Positions 33,157 through 42,242 are shown, counted from the stretch's first letter. The stretch is DNA of 44,372 nucleotides from JBBCJT01 sp037190665 (GCA_037190665.1 JBBCJT010000218.1:1-44372), one strand, 5' to 3'. A program made the numbers and translations. Notes: generated by a model not told the origin, from the letters alone.

Positions 33157-35381
33157 GACTTCACCAGCCGCACGCGCACCGTGCCCGCGACGAGATCCGC
33201 CGAATCCGCGGTGCGGTTCCAGGCGGTGACGGTGACCTTGTCCGTCGCGCCCACCTGCGCGGCGAAGATCACGCCGCTGGTCGCGAGCGAGAACGCCGCC
33301 TGCACGTAGTCGCCCGGCCGCGCACCGGTGAGCGAGACGGTGAGCTGCGCCGTCGCGCCGGCAGCGATGGCGGGCGGGTCCCATGCGGCCTCCGCGTGCA
33401 GCACGTTCGACCCGGCCGGCACGAAGGGCGTGCCGGTGACGAGCGAGGGGGCGTGCTCAGGCGGGGTGAACAGCCGCAGCGCGCGCAGCGTGCCCGGCGT
33501 ACCCGCCGCATAGACGCCGACGATGGCGAAGACCACGGCGGGATCGAGGCGGATCGCCTGCAACCGGCTGAGATTGGCATCCGACAGGTCGGCCGTCGTC
33601 TCGAACCAGCGCGAGGCGGCGTTCCACGCCACGCTGCCGCCGGAGAAGCGCACCAGCGCACCCGCGGTCAGCAGCGTGCCGCCAGCGTCGAAGCACTGCA
33701 CGAACAGCCGCAGCCCGCTTCCATCCACGGCCAGCGCATAGTCGCGGCACTCCGCCGTGCGGGCGACGAAGCCGAGGCCGCGCGCGGCGGCGATGGTCAC
33801 GTCGGCCGCGTTGAGCGCGAACCCGTCGAGCGCGCGCGCGGCCAGCGCGGCGATCGTCGTGGGCGCACCCGAGGGACTGGTCGCCACGCAGGCAAGACCG
33901 ATGAAGCCGGTTTCCATCGCCGACCAGCGAAACGCCGCCGCGCGCACCGAATCCACGCTGCCGATGGGCCGCGTCGCCGCCGTGTGCGCGGCGGCCTGAT
34001 GCAGCGTGCGCACCACGGCGCCGGCGCGGGTGGCGGAGGCCGCATAGTCCACGTCCACGCGATAGGCGTGCGTCGCGACATAGGCGAGCTCGTAGCAATG
34101 ATCCTGCGCCGCGCCGGTGTGCCGCGCGACGAAGGGGCTGCACGCCTCCATCCGGCCGGCGAGCATCACCACGCCGCGGCTGCTCACCTCGCTCAGCACC
34201 GGGATCGCCGCCGTGGTGCCGTTCACCGCAAGCTCGAAGTTCGGCGCCTCGAACACATGGCGGTTGTGCAGCAGGTAGGCGCCCGGCGCGGCGGAGAAGC
34301 GGATGCCGAAGCGGTCGATGGCCGCGTTCACCCCGCTCGCGATGCCGAAATGCCCGCCGATGTAGCGCACGGAGTTGTTCCAGCCGGCGGCCGTGCCGGT
34401 GCGGATGTCGAGGCCGATGCGGTTGTTGACGATGCGGCCCAGCGTGATCGTCGTGTCCTCGAAGCCGCGCTGTTCGCCCAGCGTGCGCACGCCGATGGTG
34501 AAGCCCTCGGCCTGCCGGATCTCCACCACCGAGGCGTCGAGGTTGCGCAGCACCACGCCGATATCCGCCTCGTCCGTCCAGGGCGAGACGGTGGCGCGCT
34601 GCACGCGGATGCCGGCGTATGACTTCTCGCCGTTGCGCACCGCGCCGCCATCCCCCAGCGTCAGCCCCGCATAGCCGCCGCCCTCGGCGACGATCAGCCC
34701 GCGCATCAGCACGCCCGCGGCGGCACCCGGCACGATCACCGGGCCGGTGATGCGGTAGGTTCCCTCGGGGATCTCCAGCACGCGGCCCTGGAACGCCGCC
34801 ACCGCGGCGGCGGTGTTCAACGCCGCCGTGTCGTCCGCGATGCCGTCGCCGGCCGCGCCATGATCGCGGCGCGCGTTGACCATTCCGCTTTCGGGCGCGG
34901 GCGCGCTCTGCGTCGGATAGACCGCGAGCCGGCCCGCCGCGTCGAAGCCGAGCAGGCGGGAGGCGCGGCCGGCGGGCACCGTGCCGATCTCGGCGAAGTC
35001 GTCGGCCGCGAGAAGCAGAGCGCGCTGCGTCGCCTCGGAGACCTGCTGGAGGGCGGCGACCTGGTAGTCCAGCTCGTCGTTCAGCGTGCGGGCGCGCAGC
35101 ACGCCGTTGTGCTGGAAATCCGTGGTGCGCGCGAGCTTCAGGTTGCGCCGCAGCGTCACGCGTGTACCGGCGCGCGGCGCGGCATCCAGCGTGGCGGCGC
35201 CGCCATCGGAGTGGCCTGCGCCCGCAACGGCATAGCCGCCCGATTGCGGCACGCCATCGAGCAGCACCTGCAGATCGGCGGGCTCGAAGATCGGGAACGG
35301 ATAGGTGAACGACGCCTGCGTGCCGTCCGCCACGTACTGCACGCGCGGCGCGCGGTCGCCGATCACGATGTGCTCGGTCAT
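33153..35381 (-). CDS. Tail fibre/tailspike with T7 gp17-like N-terminus and beta-helix domain
   Basis: 742 residues. Residues about 10-150 resemble the T7 tail-fibre attachment domain (VQYVADGTQASFTYPFPIFEPADLQVLLDGV, TLNDELDYQVAALQQVSEATQRALLL). From about 180 a right-handed beta-helix begins (GAAGDGIADDTAALNTAAAVAAFQGRVLEIPEGTYRIT), typical of receptor-binding depolymerase spikes. The C-terminal 300 residues are of unknown fold. AGAGG upstream of 35381 fixes the start. It would recognise cell-surface polysaccharide; target host is unknown. Confidence 0.9.
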   Translation of the reverse strand: MTEHIVIGDRAPRVQYVADGTQASFTYPFPIFEPADLQVLLDGVPQSGGYAVAGAGHSDGGAATLDAAPRAGTRVTLRRNLKLARTTDFQHNGVLRARTLNDELDYQVAALQQVSEATQRALLLAADDFAEIGTVPAGRASRLLGFDAAGRLAVYPTQSAPAPESGMVNARRDHGAAGDGIADDTAALNTAAAVAAFQGRVLEIPEGTYRITGPVIVPGAAAGVLMRGLIVAEGGGYAGLTLGDGGAVRNGEKSYAGIRVQRATVSPWTDEADIGVVLRNLDASVVEIRQAEGFTIGVRTLGEQRGFEDTTITLGRIVNNRIGLDIRTGTAAGWNNSVRYIGGHFGIASGVNAAIDRFGIRFSAAPGAYLLHNRHVFEAPNFELAVNGTTAAIPVLSEVSSRGVVMLAGRMEACSPFVARHTGAAQDHCYELAYVATHAYRVDVDYAASATRAGAVVRTLHQAAAHTAATRPIGSVDSVRAAAFRWSAMETGFIGLACVATSPSGAPTTIAALAARALDGFALNAADVTIAAARGLGFVARTAECRDYALAVDGSGLRLFVQCFDAGGTLLTAGALVRFSGGSVAWNAASRWFETTADLSDANLSRLQAIRLDPAVVFAIVGVYAAGTPGTLRALRLFTPPEHAPSLVTGTPFVPAGSNVLHAEAAWDPPAIAAGATAQLTVSLTGARPGDYVQAAFSLATSGVIFAAQVGATDKVTVTAWNRTADSADLVAGTVRVRLVKS

Positions 35382-35449
35382 GGAAATACCTCTTGCGAAC
35401 GGCACGCGTTCGACGCGCGCCCGGCGATCGGGGACGAAGAAGAGATCGG

Positions 35450-35857
35450 TCAGTCGAGGAGGTTGCGCAGCGCCCCGCCGAAACTGGTGGCGGAGCGGAT
35501 GAAGGGCGTGAGGTTGCCGACATCGTCGAGCAGCGAACGGCGGCCGGCCGACAGCCGCGAGCGATAGGCGGCATCGTCCGCCGCCTGCGCCTCCGCCGCG
35601 TCGCGCGACAGGCCGGCGACCAGCGCATCGGTCGATCCGCCGCCCGCCCCGATGCCCGAGGCGCCCGCGCGTGCCCGGGCGGAGGCAATGGTGCGGTTCA
35701 GCGCCTCTGCGCGCTGGCGCTGCGTCTCCGCCTGCTGCGCGGATCGCTGCGCATCGGCGGCGGCAAGCTGCTTCCGCTGCTGCTGGTGCTGGCGGATCTG
35801 CCCGTACATGCCGAGCCCCGCGGATGCGATGCCGGCGACGGAGGAAAGCTGCGACAT
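35450..35857 (-). CDS. Internal virion protein, T7 gp14-like
   Basis: 135 residues. N-terminal hydrophobic Gly/Ala helix (SSVAGIASAGLGMYGQI) followed by a long Gln/Ala-rich helix (RQHQQQRKQLAAADAQRSAQQAETQRQRAEALN) and a conserved central GASGIGAGGGSTDALV, the usual signature of gp14-type core proteins. In T7, gp14 is ejected to form the outer-membrane pore. The start at 35857 overlaps the gp12-like stop by one base. Large partners gp15 and gp16 are not present between here and the tailspike. Confidence 0.82.
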   Translation of the reverse strand: MSQLSSVAGIASAGLGMYGQIRQHQQQRKQLAAADAQRSAQQAETQRQRAEALNRTIASARARAGASGIGAGGGSTDALVAGLSRDAAEAQAADDAAYRSRLSAGRRSLLDDVGNLTPFIRSATSFGGALRNLLD

Positions 35858-37737
35858 CAATCGGTGATCCTGATCTGGGTGGTGACGGAAAGCAGCGTCA
35901 TCGGCAGCGGGTCCGCGCCCTCGATGCGCCACAGCGGCCGCGTGGCATCGCGCCGCCAGCCGAGCGCGCGGAGCACGACATCCCCGGTGACGCGCGCGGG
36001 TGCGGCATCGAGCAGGCCGGTATCCAGCCGCCGCAGCGGTACCGGCAGCAGGCCGCGGCCGATATCGGCGGCAAGCGTGGCCGTCTCCAGCACGCGGAAC
36101 GACACGCTGACGAGGCGCAACGGCGCCGCCCGCGCACCGAACGGACCGGCGAGAGCGGGCGGCAGCGGCTCGATCGCATGGGTGAACCTCAGACCGGCCT
36201 GAAGTGCGCGGCACGGCGGATCGAGCGTGACGCGGCCGGCAGCGACCGTCGCAAGCCCGCGCGGCGCGCCATCGGCGAGCAGCCCGACCTCGCTGCCGTT
36301 CAGATGCACGAGTCCCGTCCATGCCGCGCGCGGATCGGGCGCACTGCCGTCGATCCCGGCATCGAAGGCCATCTCCGGATCGAAGCGTTCCAGCCGCATC
36401 GTGCCGGCGCGCTCGACCGCCGCGTAGACCACGCCCTCGATCTCCGCGAGCGAGCGGAAGGCGCCCTCGGTCTGCTGCCGCGTCCAGGCCGTGACTTGCT
36501 CGGCGCGATACAGCGTGAGCGTGGCGCAGCTTCCATCGCTCATCGCGACGTGCAGCAGCCGGCGGAGCTGGTCGTAGGCGAGCGCGACGGGCCGGTCCAC
36601 CAGATGCCGGGCGACCAGCGCGAGGTCGTTCGACTGATACGCCTGTGCGACATCGGTGTACGCGAACTCGTGCACCGCGCCGCCGGAGCGGGCGACGTAG
36701 ATCGTGCTGCCGTCCACATCCACCGGCGGGATCATCCGGTCCACCGGCGAGCCCACGCGCGTCTGCCGGTTGATCTGGATGTTCGCCGGCGTCAGCGGAT
36801 CGCCGCTGACCATCCACTCCGCGCCGGAGGTGAACAGTTGCAGATGCCGGCCGGAGAAGACCGCACGGATCGCGTTGACCTGGTCGGAAACCAGCGCGAA
36901 CTCGATCGCCTCGTCGTCGAGGCCTGTGCCGAGGTCGAAGTTGAACAGGTCGCCCGACCGCGACAGCCACAGCCGGTTCGGCAGGTCGCGCGTGCCGCCG
37001 ATGACGAGCCGGTCCTGATGGAAGCACACCGACACCGGCCAGCCGCGCGCGGGGCTGAACGCGGCCTCGTCCCAGTCCACCGTCGCGTCGGTTCCCGCCA
37101 GCTCCTCCAGCACATCCGCGGTGGCACTGGCCGCGCTCGCGACCGCGGCGATCGAGACAGCGCGCCCGCCGATGCGGAACGCTGCACCGACATGCGCGGC
37201 GGCGAACACGGGCGCGGATGCGGTGAGCGTGATGGTGCCGGTGGTGCCGCTCGGCCGCAGCGTGATGCCGGGTGCGGCGAAGCGGTGGAACGGCCGCCGC
37301 ACGATCGCCCAGTCCGCCAGCGTCCAGCTTGTGTGCAACGTGCGCGTGATGCGCTTCGGCGGCACATCGGGATGCGTCACCAGCAGCGTGTCGGCCGATT
37401 GCGTCATGCCGAGTTGCGGCAGATGCGCTGCCGTCCACGGCGTGGCGAAGCTCGCCACCGCCACGTCGTTCATGAACACGGTGGCGAGGCCGTGCGTCAG
37501 CGCGATCAGGTAGGTCTGCTCGGTGTTGAACTCGAAGGCGACCAGCCGCGCTGTACCGACGAGCATGGCGACATGGCGCAGGCCGGGGCGGCGGGTCACG
37601 CCGCCGGTGGGCTGGATGAACACGTTGCGCAGGAGCCGCGCGCCGTTTTCGTAGGCGCGCAGGTCGGAGCGGCCGTACATCTCGGGCGCCAGCTCGCCGG
37701 CGGCGAAGCTGGTCTTGGTGCTGCGGGATGCGCCCAT
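35857..37737 (-). CDS. Tail tubular protein B (T7 gp12-like nozzle)
   Basis: 626-residue beta-rich tail nozzle. KTSFAAGELAPEMYGRSDLRAYENGARLLRNVFIQPTGGVTRRPGLRHV is the classic N-terminus, and FHQDRLVIGGTRDLPNRLWLSRSGDLFNFD is the central hallmark. It extends the short tail and carries the fibres. Follows the gp11-like gene by 3 bp. Length is somewhat below T7 gp12 (794), as common in smaller podoviruses. Confidence 0.93.
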   Translation of the reverse strand: MGASRSTKTSFAAGELAPEMYGRSDLRAYENGARLLRNVFIQPTGGVTRRPGLRHVAMLVGTARLVAFEFNTEQTYLIALTHGLATVFMNDVAVASFATPWTAAHLPQLGMTQSADTLLVTHPDVPPKRITRTLHTSWTLADWAIVRRPFHRFAAPGITLRPSGTTGTITLTASAPVFAAAHVGAAFRIGGRAVSIAAVASAASATADVLEELAGTDATVDWDEAAFSPARGWPVSVCFHQDRLVIGGTRDLPNRLWLSRSGDLFNFDLGTGLDDEAIEFALVSDQVNAIRAVFSGRHLQLFTSGAEWMVSGDPLTPANIQINRQTRVGSPVDRMIPPVDVDGSTIYVARSGGAVHEFAYTDVAQAYQSNDLALVARHLVDRPVALAYDQLRRLLHVAMSDGSCATLTLYRAEQVTAWTRQQTEGAFRSLAEIEGVVYAAVERAGTMRLERFDPEMAFDAGIDGSAPDPRAAWTGLVHLNGSEVGLLADGAPRGLATVAAGRVTLDPPCRALQAGLRFTHAIEPLPPALAGPFGARAAPLRLVSVSFRVLETATLAADIGRGLLPVPLRRLDTGLLDAAPARVTGDVVLRALGWRRDATRPLWRIEGADPLPMTLLSVTTQIRITD

Positions 37738-37740
37738 GGC

Positions 37741-38310
37741 TCAGCCCCGCGCCGCGACCAGCGAGAAATCCTCGATCGCGCGCGGCGTGTCCTGCTGGCT
37801 GTCGGTCAGCCGCGCGGCGCGCAGCTCGCTGTCGGCGAGCCGGTAGAGCAGCTCCGCGCGCGCGGTGTTCTCGGTCAGCGGAATGCAGAACTCCGCCGCG
37901 AGCTTCGCGATCAGCGCGGAGGCGAAGAAGGGCGGGAATTCCGCCTCGTCCGGGCGGAAGATGTAGGTGAGCATCACCGCAGCCACGCTCGCGTGCAGCC
38001 GGTTCTCGGCGATGCGGTAGGCGACGCCCTGCCCGCGCCCGGACGCACCGGCCGAGAGTGCGCGCAGGTAGTCGGCGGGAAGCTGGAAGGCGTGCGCGTA
38101 GTCCGCTGGCGGCACGCCGGCAAGGCGCGGCAGCGCGCGCTGGGCGGTGGCGAAGGTCCAGGGGTGGGCGGACAGCAGCGCGTCGCGGGCGGAGGGGTAG
38201 AGGTTGGCGGCGACCTCGGCTTCGGCCGTGCCTTCGTCGAAGCCGGCGATGGTCTGCGCGCCGATCTTCAGCAGCGCGCGCGAAGACAGGGCAAGCGCGG
38301 AAAGCGCCAT
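37741..38310 (-). CDS. Tail tubular protein A / head-tail adaptor (T7 gp11-like)
   Basis: 189-residue helical adaptor that docks the tail on the portal. LALSSRALLKIGAQTIAGFDEGTAEAEVAANLYPSARDALLSAHPWTFA and YAHAFQLPADYLRAL are strong family blocks; LTYIFRPDEAEFPPFFASALIAKLAAEFCIPLT is the C-terminal conserved part. The ATG at 38310 was chosen as the family start; a REP element lies directly upstream. Confidence 0.92.
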   Translation of the reverse strand: MALSALALSSRALLKIGAQTIAGFDEGTAEAEVAANLYPSARDALLSAHPWTFATAQRALPRLAGVPPADYAHAFQLPADYLRALSAGASGRGQGVAYRIAENRLHASVAAVMLTYIFRPDEAEFPPFFASALIAKLAAEFCIPLTENTARAELLYRLADSELRAARLTDSQQDTPRAIEDFSLVAARG

Positions 38311-38420
38311 TGGGCGGGGGTTCCTGGATGGAGGGGATGGATGGGGAATGGCGCATGCCGCCCTTCGCGTTGTCCCGCAGACAGAGCTTTGCGGAGGGCT
38401 GATGCAAGGCACGTCACGCA

Positions 38421-38546
38421 AGGTCCCCTCTCCCGCTTGGCGGGAGAGGGACAGGGTGAGGGGGATTGCGCGGAGGCAGAACCTCGTCGTGGTGCTGACG
38501 GACGCACCCTCACCCCGGCCCTCTCCCGCCAAGCGGGAGAGGGAGG
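38421..38546. repeat. REP/BIME element, copy 5, inside the structural operon
   Basis: Hairpins CTCTCCCGCTTGGCGGGAGAG and CTCTCCCGCCAAGCGGGAGAG around GGGTGAGGGG/CCCTCACCCC. It fills the 252-bp gap between the decoration-like gene (stop 38563) and the gp11-like gene (start 38310), so it is transcribed with the operon. It is the same family as the four host copies. Confidence 0.9.
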
Positions 38547-38562
38547 AAGAAGGCGGCCCGTG

Positions 38563-38796
38563 TCAGTTCAGCGTGGCGATGGTCACCGATGCGCCTGCCG
38601 CGGTCACGCGCAGGATGCGCGCGCCATCGGCGGCATTGACCATGACCATATCGCCGACGGCCATCGCCTTGCCCGCTTCGTTCAGGAAGCCGGCCCCGCC
38701 GATCATCGCCAGCGTGTCGGCCCCGCCCCGGTAGTGCCAGAGCGTGAACCCGTTCGCGTAGGCGAGCACGGAGAGATTGCGGATCGCGAATGCCAT
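38563..38796 (-). CDS. Small capsid-associated/decoration-like protein
   Basis: 77 residues, beta-rich: NLSVLAYANGFTLWHYRGGADTLAMI, then GFLNEAGKAMAVGDMVMVNAADGARILRVTAAGASVTIATL. Small proteins of this composition directly follow capsid genes in several podoviruses and may decorate the shell. It begins 5 bp after the capsid stop. Role is inferred from position. Confidence 0.75.
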   Translation of the reverse strand: MAFAIRNLSVLAYANGFTLWHYRGGADTLAMIGGAGFLNEAGKAMAVGDMVMVNAADGARILRVTAAGASVTIATLN

Positions 38797-38801
38797 CGCG
38801 G

Positions 38802-39635
38802 CTACTCCTTGCACCGCATCCGCACGATGCCGTCGCCGCTGATCAGCACGGCACCCTGCGACATCATGTTGTTGACGAAATGCGCCGCCCGGTCGCCGTG
38901 CCACGTCACGTCCGTCTGCACATCGGACCCGGAGGCATGGCCGATGGCGGTGCGGTGGTAGAAGTAGCAGTAGCGCAGCGCGCCGGACTTCGTGAGGCCG
39001 GAATGCGGCATCCACGTTGCACCCAGCCATGTCTTCGCCTGCGCGCCCTTCCACGGCAGCTCGTCGGCGCCGACGTAATCGGCGTTGGCGAACTCCTGGA
39101 TCTGCAGCAGCTCGCTCCACTGCTTCCAGCCGACCACCGCATAGCGCTGGCCGTCATCGGGCACGTCGAGCGTGCCCAGCGTCTCGAACGCGAGCAGCAC
39201 CTTCGCCTTGGTCAGCCCGTCGCCATCGGTGGTGCCGGCGGCGGTGCCCAGCGCCTCCCGCGTCGCGGCGTCCATCGCGGCGATGATCAGCTCGTCGGTC
39301 TTCCGGCCGAGTGCATAGGCACCGGCATTGGCGACGACGCCGCGCTCATCGTGCGCGATCTTCAGCTCGTCGAGCCGGTCGATCCATTCGCCGGCGTAGT
39401 AGTCCTGCAGGAAGCACTCGACCAGGCTGTGGTCAATGTTCATCACCGGCACGTAGCCGTGCCGCGCCTTGGTGCCCGCGACGCCCGCGCCGACACGCGG
39501 GAAGGCGGTGGACGCGCCCTTCACGCCCGTCCTGGAGCGGACGGTAGGGCGCAGCTTGGAGCCGAGGCGCTGATAGGCCTCGTGCACCTCCGTCTGGAAC
39601 TGCTTGACGAAGGCCTGGTCGATCGTGACGGCCAT
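38802..39635 (-). CDS. Major capsid protein
   Basis: 277-residue shell protein. MAVTIDQAFVKQFQTEVHEAYQRLGSKLRPTVRS, the segment VMNIDHSLVECFLQDYYAGEWIDRLDELKI, and TWHGDRAAHFVNNMMSQGAVLI resemble marine and alphaproteobacterial podovirus capsids. GTGAGGATC before the ATG at 39635 gives a good ribosome-binding site. It sits between scaffold and gp11-like genes as T7 gene 10 does. Shorter than T7 gp10A (345), suggesting a compact shell. Confidence 0.9.
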   Translation of the reverse strand: MAVTIDQAFVKQFQTEVHEAYQRLGSKLRPTVRSRTGVKGASTAFPRVGAGVAGTKARHGYVPVMNIDHSLVECFLQDYYAGEWIDRLDELKIAHDERGVVANAGAYALGRKTDELIIAAMDAATREALGTAAGTTDGDGLTKAKVLLAFETLGTLDVPDDGQRYAVVGWKQWSELLQIQEFANADYVGADELPWKGAQAKTWLGATWMPHSGLTKSGALRYCYFYHRTAIGHASGSDVQTDVTWHGDRAAHFVNNMMSQGAVLISGDGIVRMRCKE

Positions 39636-39761
39636 GATCCTCACTTCACGTCAGATGCTTGGAAGAAGGCGGGGGAAAGGGCCGGCCGCGCGGTTGCCCG
39701 GATGGGCCGCGCGGGCGGCCCGCCGCGGACCCGATGGGGTTTCCCGCGGCGCAAGATGGGG

Positions 39762-39807
39762 CGGCGGGCCGTGGCAGCGAAGGGGGAAACCGCGCCACGG
39801 CCCGCCG
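39762..39807 (-). terminator. Strong hairpin between scaffold and capsid genes
   Basis: Fourteen-base arms (39762-39775 and 39794-39807, core GGCGGGCCGTGGC) close an 18-base loop without mismatch; a second 10-bp pair (39808-39817 with 39850-39859) adjoins it. No T tract follows, so this may be a partial terminator, processing site or mRNA stabiliser setting capsid versus scaffold levels. The 354-bp gap 39636-39989 holds this structure and a host-type repeat, no gene. Confidence 0.55.
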
Positions 39808-39867
39808 GCGATGCAGGCGCCGGCCCGAGGGGGAGAAGGGCCGCCTGCCCCTGCATCGCAAGGCTGT

Positions 39868-39993
39868 CGTCATGCCGGCCTTACGGCTCACCCGGCATGA
39901 GTCGCGTTTCGCGCGCAGCCGTTACACAAACCCCTGCGCGCGGAGATCGTTCGCCCTGCCGATGAAACGTCATCGGCAGGGCCCGGCGATCAG
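39868..39993. repeat. Second extragenic repeat family, copy inside the structural operon
   Basis: About 126 bp, roughly 80 % like 25321-25453 by eye, including TTTCGCGCGCAGCCG, CTGCGCGCGGA and CCTGCCGATGAAACGTCATCGGCAGG hairpin arms. Its end reaches the scaffold stop codon (39990-39992), which the repeat itself may supply. Confidence 0.75.
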
Positions 39994-40721
39994 CTATCCT
40001 TGAACAAACGGCGGAACCCGTCCGTGACCCGTCCCACAAAGGCGGGGTCGCGCTGCTTCCAGTAACGGGGATCGCGCACCATCGCGCGCAGCGAAGCCTC
40101 GCTGTCCTCGGGCGCGGGGCCGGCGCGGTCGAGCAGCGCGGGCTCGCCCTTCCGCATCATCCGCTCCAGCGCGATCACACCCTCATAGGTTGTGGTCAGC
40201 GCGGCGAACACCGCCTCCGGCAGGTTGGCGCGGCCCCAGGCGGCGATCTGCTGCGCGGCCTTCCGGAAGCGTTCCGGCCCACCGAAATGCGCGACGAGGC
40301 GCTCGGCCTGCCGGTCCGCCTCGAACTGCGCGGCGGCCTCGGCGATCAGGGGCAGCAGCCGTTCGGCGGCGAGGTCGTAGACGAGCTGCACCTGGGTCGG
40401 CGTGAAGCCGGCCTGGTGCAGCCGCGCGTTGATCTCCGGATCGGGGCCGGTCAGCTCGTTGCGCGGCTCGATCACGTAATCCTCGGGCCGCTCCGGCACG
40501 CCGAGCGCGCGCAGGAAGCGGATGCGGTCCTCGTCGGCCGCATCGGGGCCGGGGATGGCGGGCCGCTGGGACAGCAGCTTCTCCAGCTCGCGATAGGATT
40601 TCAGCAGCGCGTCGATGCGCACCTGTCCGGCGGTATCGTCCCAGAACTTCTCGGGCACGGCGGCCGGCCGCGCCGGCTTGCTCGCGCCCTCTGCGGCGCT
40701 GGCCAGAAGATTCTCGGCCAT
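39990..40721 (-). CDS. Capsid scaffold/assembly protein
   Basis: 243 residues, charged and helical, without cysteine. PEKFWDDTAGQVRIDALLKSYRELEKLL near the N-terminus and VPERPEDYVIEPRNELTGPDPEINARLHQAGFTPTQVQLVYDLAAERLLPL are typical of phage scaffold-type assembly proteins. It precedes the capsid gene, as T7 gp9 does. Start fits after an 87-bp gap from the portal gene. The stop lies at the junction with a host-type repeat, so the very C-terminus may have been altered. Confidence 0.87.
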   Translation of the reverse strand: MAENLLASAAEGASKPARPAAVPEKFWDDTAGQVRIDALLKSYRELEKLLSQRPAIPGPDAADEDRIRFLRALGVPERPEDYVIEPRNELTGPDPEINARLHQAGFTPTQVQLVYDLAAERLLPLIAEAAAQFEADRQAERLVAHFGGPERFRKAAQQIAAWGRANLPEAVFAALTTTYEGVIALERMMRKGEPALLDRAGPAPEDSEASLRAMVRDPRYWKQRDPAFVGRVTDGFRRLFKDS

Positions 40722-40808
40722 GAGTGGTCACTCCTGCGGGGGGATGTTGGCCGGGCGGGCTCACCTGCGTGAGCGCGCCCCGGCTGGCTTGCGAAACCGG
40801 TACGGGCT

Positions 40809-42242
40809 TCAGCCCGGCCGGGCAGCGTCAGGCTGAACGTGCCCAAGCAACTCGGACGGCGCGCCGAGCGTGCGGGCGAGGTAGCGGGCGGTGGCCGGCG
40901 CATCGATCAGCGCGGCGGCGTCGGGCCCCAGCGCGGCGACCGCCTGCAGCCACAGCAGCGCCGGCTGCGCGGCCGCGCGCGCCTCCACCTGCGCAAGCGG
41001 GGAGCGGTAGCGCAGCGCGATGCGGCTGCCGTCGAGGATCAGGTCGGGGATTTCGCCGCGGCGGCACAGGATCGCGAGGCAGCGGCCGACCAGCGGCGTC
41101 AGCAGTTCCGTCTGCAACCGGCCATAGGTCGCGCCCAGCAGCCGCGCGGTCTCGACACTGCGTTCCAGCACCTCGGTCGCGGTCATGCGCGCATCGGCGG
41201 GCGGCGCGAGGCGATCGGCGAGCAGCGCGTTGCGGATGCGCTTGCGCAGATCGTCCAGCACGAGCTGCGACACGTCGAAACGTCCCGGCGGGGCGAGCGG
41301 GGTCAGGCCCTGCGAGCCGACCGCCTTGGGAATGATCGCGCCGGGCACGAGGCGCACGTTCGCCGGGTTCAGCACGCCATCGTCATCCGCCTGCCAGATC
41401 CCAGTGACCGCGATGGACGCGTTCTTCAGCACCAGCTCGACGACCTTCTGCGCGGTGCGGATATCCGGCAGCGCCTTCATCACCGGCCCGCGCCCGTAGG
41501 TCTCGCCGGGCGCCTTCAGCCAGCGGAAGGCGATGAACGGGCTTTGCGCGAAGCGGCCCTGCGCCAGCGTCACCGGCGCGCTCTCCTCGGCGATGAGGAT
41601 GGCGGCGAAGCGGTGGCCGTCGCGCTCGGGCCACGTCGCCTCGATCACCGGCAGCCGCGCCGCGTCATCCTTGCCCACGTTGCGCGGCAGGGTGGCGCCG
41701 GGGAAACGTTCGCGGATCTCCGCAACAGTCAGCGCGGCGGTGCGGAACACGGTGTCGAGCCGGCCTGAAGGACCCTGCTCCAGCACCGCCTCCTGCATCG
41801 GCACGGCGGTGAAGCGGAAGGCGGCATCCGCGCCCGGCGGCTGCTCCTCGACCGCGAGGACCGCCGTGCCGGCGACGACGAGGTCGAGGAAGGCCTGATG
41901 CATCTCGACCGCGAAGTTCGACTGGTCGAGATGCGCCTGCAGCGCCTCCGCCGCGTCTTCCAGCAGCGGCGCGACCTCCGCCTCCTCCGCCGAGCCGGCG
42001 AGGCCGCGCGCGGAAGCCAGCGCGAACCAGCGGCTCCAGGGCGGCGTGAGCTGGGAGACCAGCGAGGCCGCGAGCTGTTCGGCCGCATCGGCGGCGGTGC
42101 CGTCATACAGCGTCGGCCCGCCGAGGCCGGGGGTGCGCGGCAGTACGTGGTCGTAGCATTCCTGCCACACGCCCTCCCACGGGCGGCGGCGTTCGCGCGC
42201 GGTGCGGTAGCGGGCGAGGATCGCTGCGGGGGACATGCTCAT
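40809..42242 (-). CDS. Head-tail connector / portal protein (T7 gp8-like)
   Basis: 477-residue portal. RYRTARERRRPWEGVWQECYDHVLPR, the segment SLVSQLTPPWSRWFAL, PVMKALPDIRTAQKVVELVLKNASIAV and ARMTATEVLERSVETARLLGATYGRLQTELLTPLVGR are hallmarks of the bacteriophage head-to-tail connecting protein family. The ATG at 42242 forms an ATGA overlap with the upstream small gene; a second ATG lies 6 bp further in. All domains are intact and length is close to T7 gp8 (536). Confidence 0.93.
   Translation of the reverse strand: MSMSPAAILARYRTARERRRPWEGVWQECYDHVLPRTPGLGGPTLYDGTAADAAEQLAASLVSQLTPPWSRWFALASARGLAGSAEEAEVAPLLEDAAEALQAHLDQSNFAVEMHQAFLDLVVAGTAVLAVEEQPPGADAAFRFTAVPMQEAVLEQGPSGRLDTVFRTAALTVAEIRERFPGATLPRNVGKDDAARLPVIEATWPERDGHRFAAILIAEESAPVTLAQGRFAQSPFIAFRWLKAPGETYGRGPVMKALPDIRTAQKVVELVLKNASIAVTGIWQADDDGVLNPANVRLVPGAIIPKAVGSQGLTPLAPPGRFDVSQLVLDDLRKRIRNALLADRLAPPADARMTATEVLERSVETARLLGATYGRLQTELLTPLVGRCLAILCRRGEIPDLILDGSRIALRYRSPLAQVEARAAAQPALLWLQAVAALGPDAAALIDAPATARYLARTLGAPSELLGHVQPDAARPG

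Noticed and set aside
35671..38961. Very long plus-strand open frame (1096 codons) opposite the tail genes
   Set aside because: It is antisense to several well-conserved phage proteins, has shadow composition (Arg/His/Gln-rich) and no domain.
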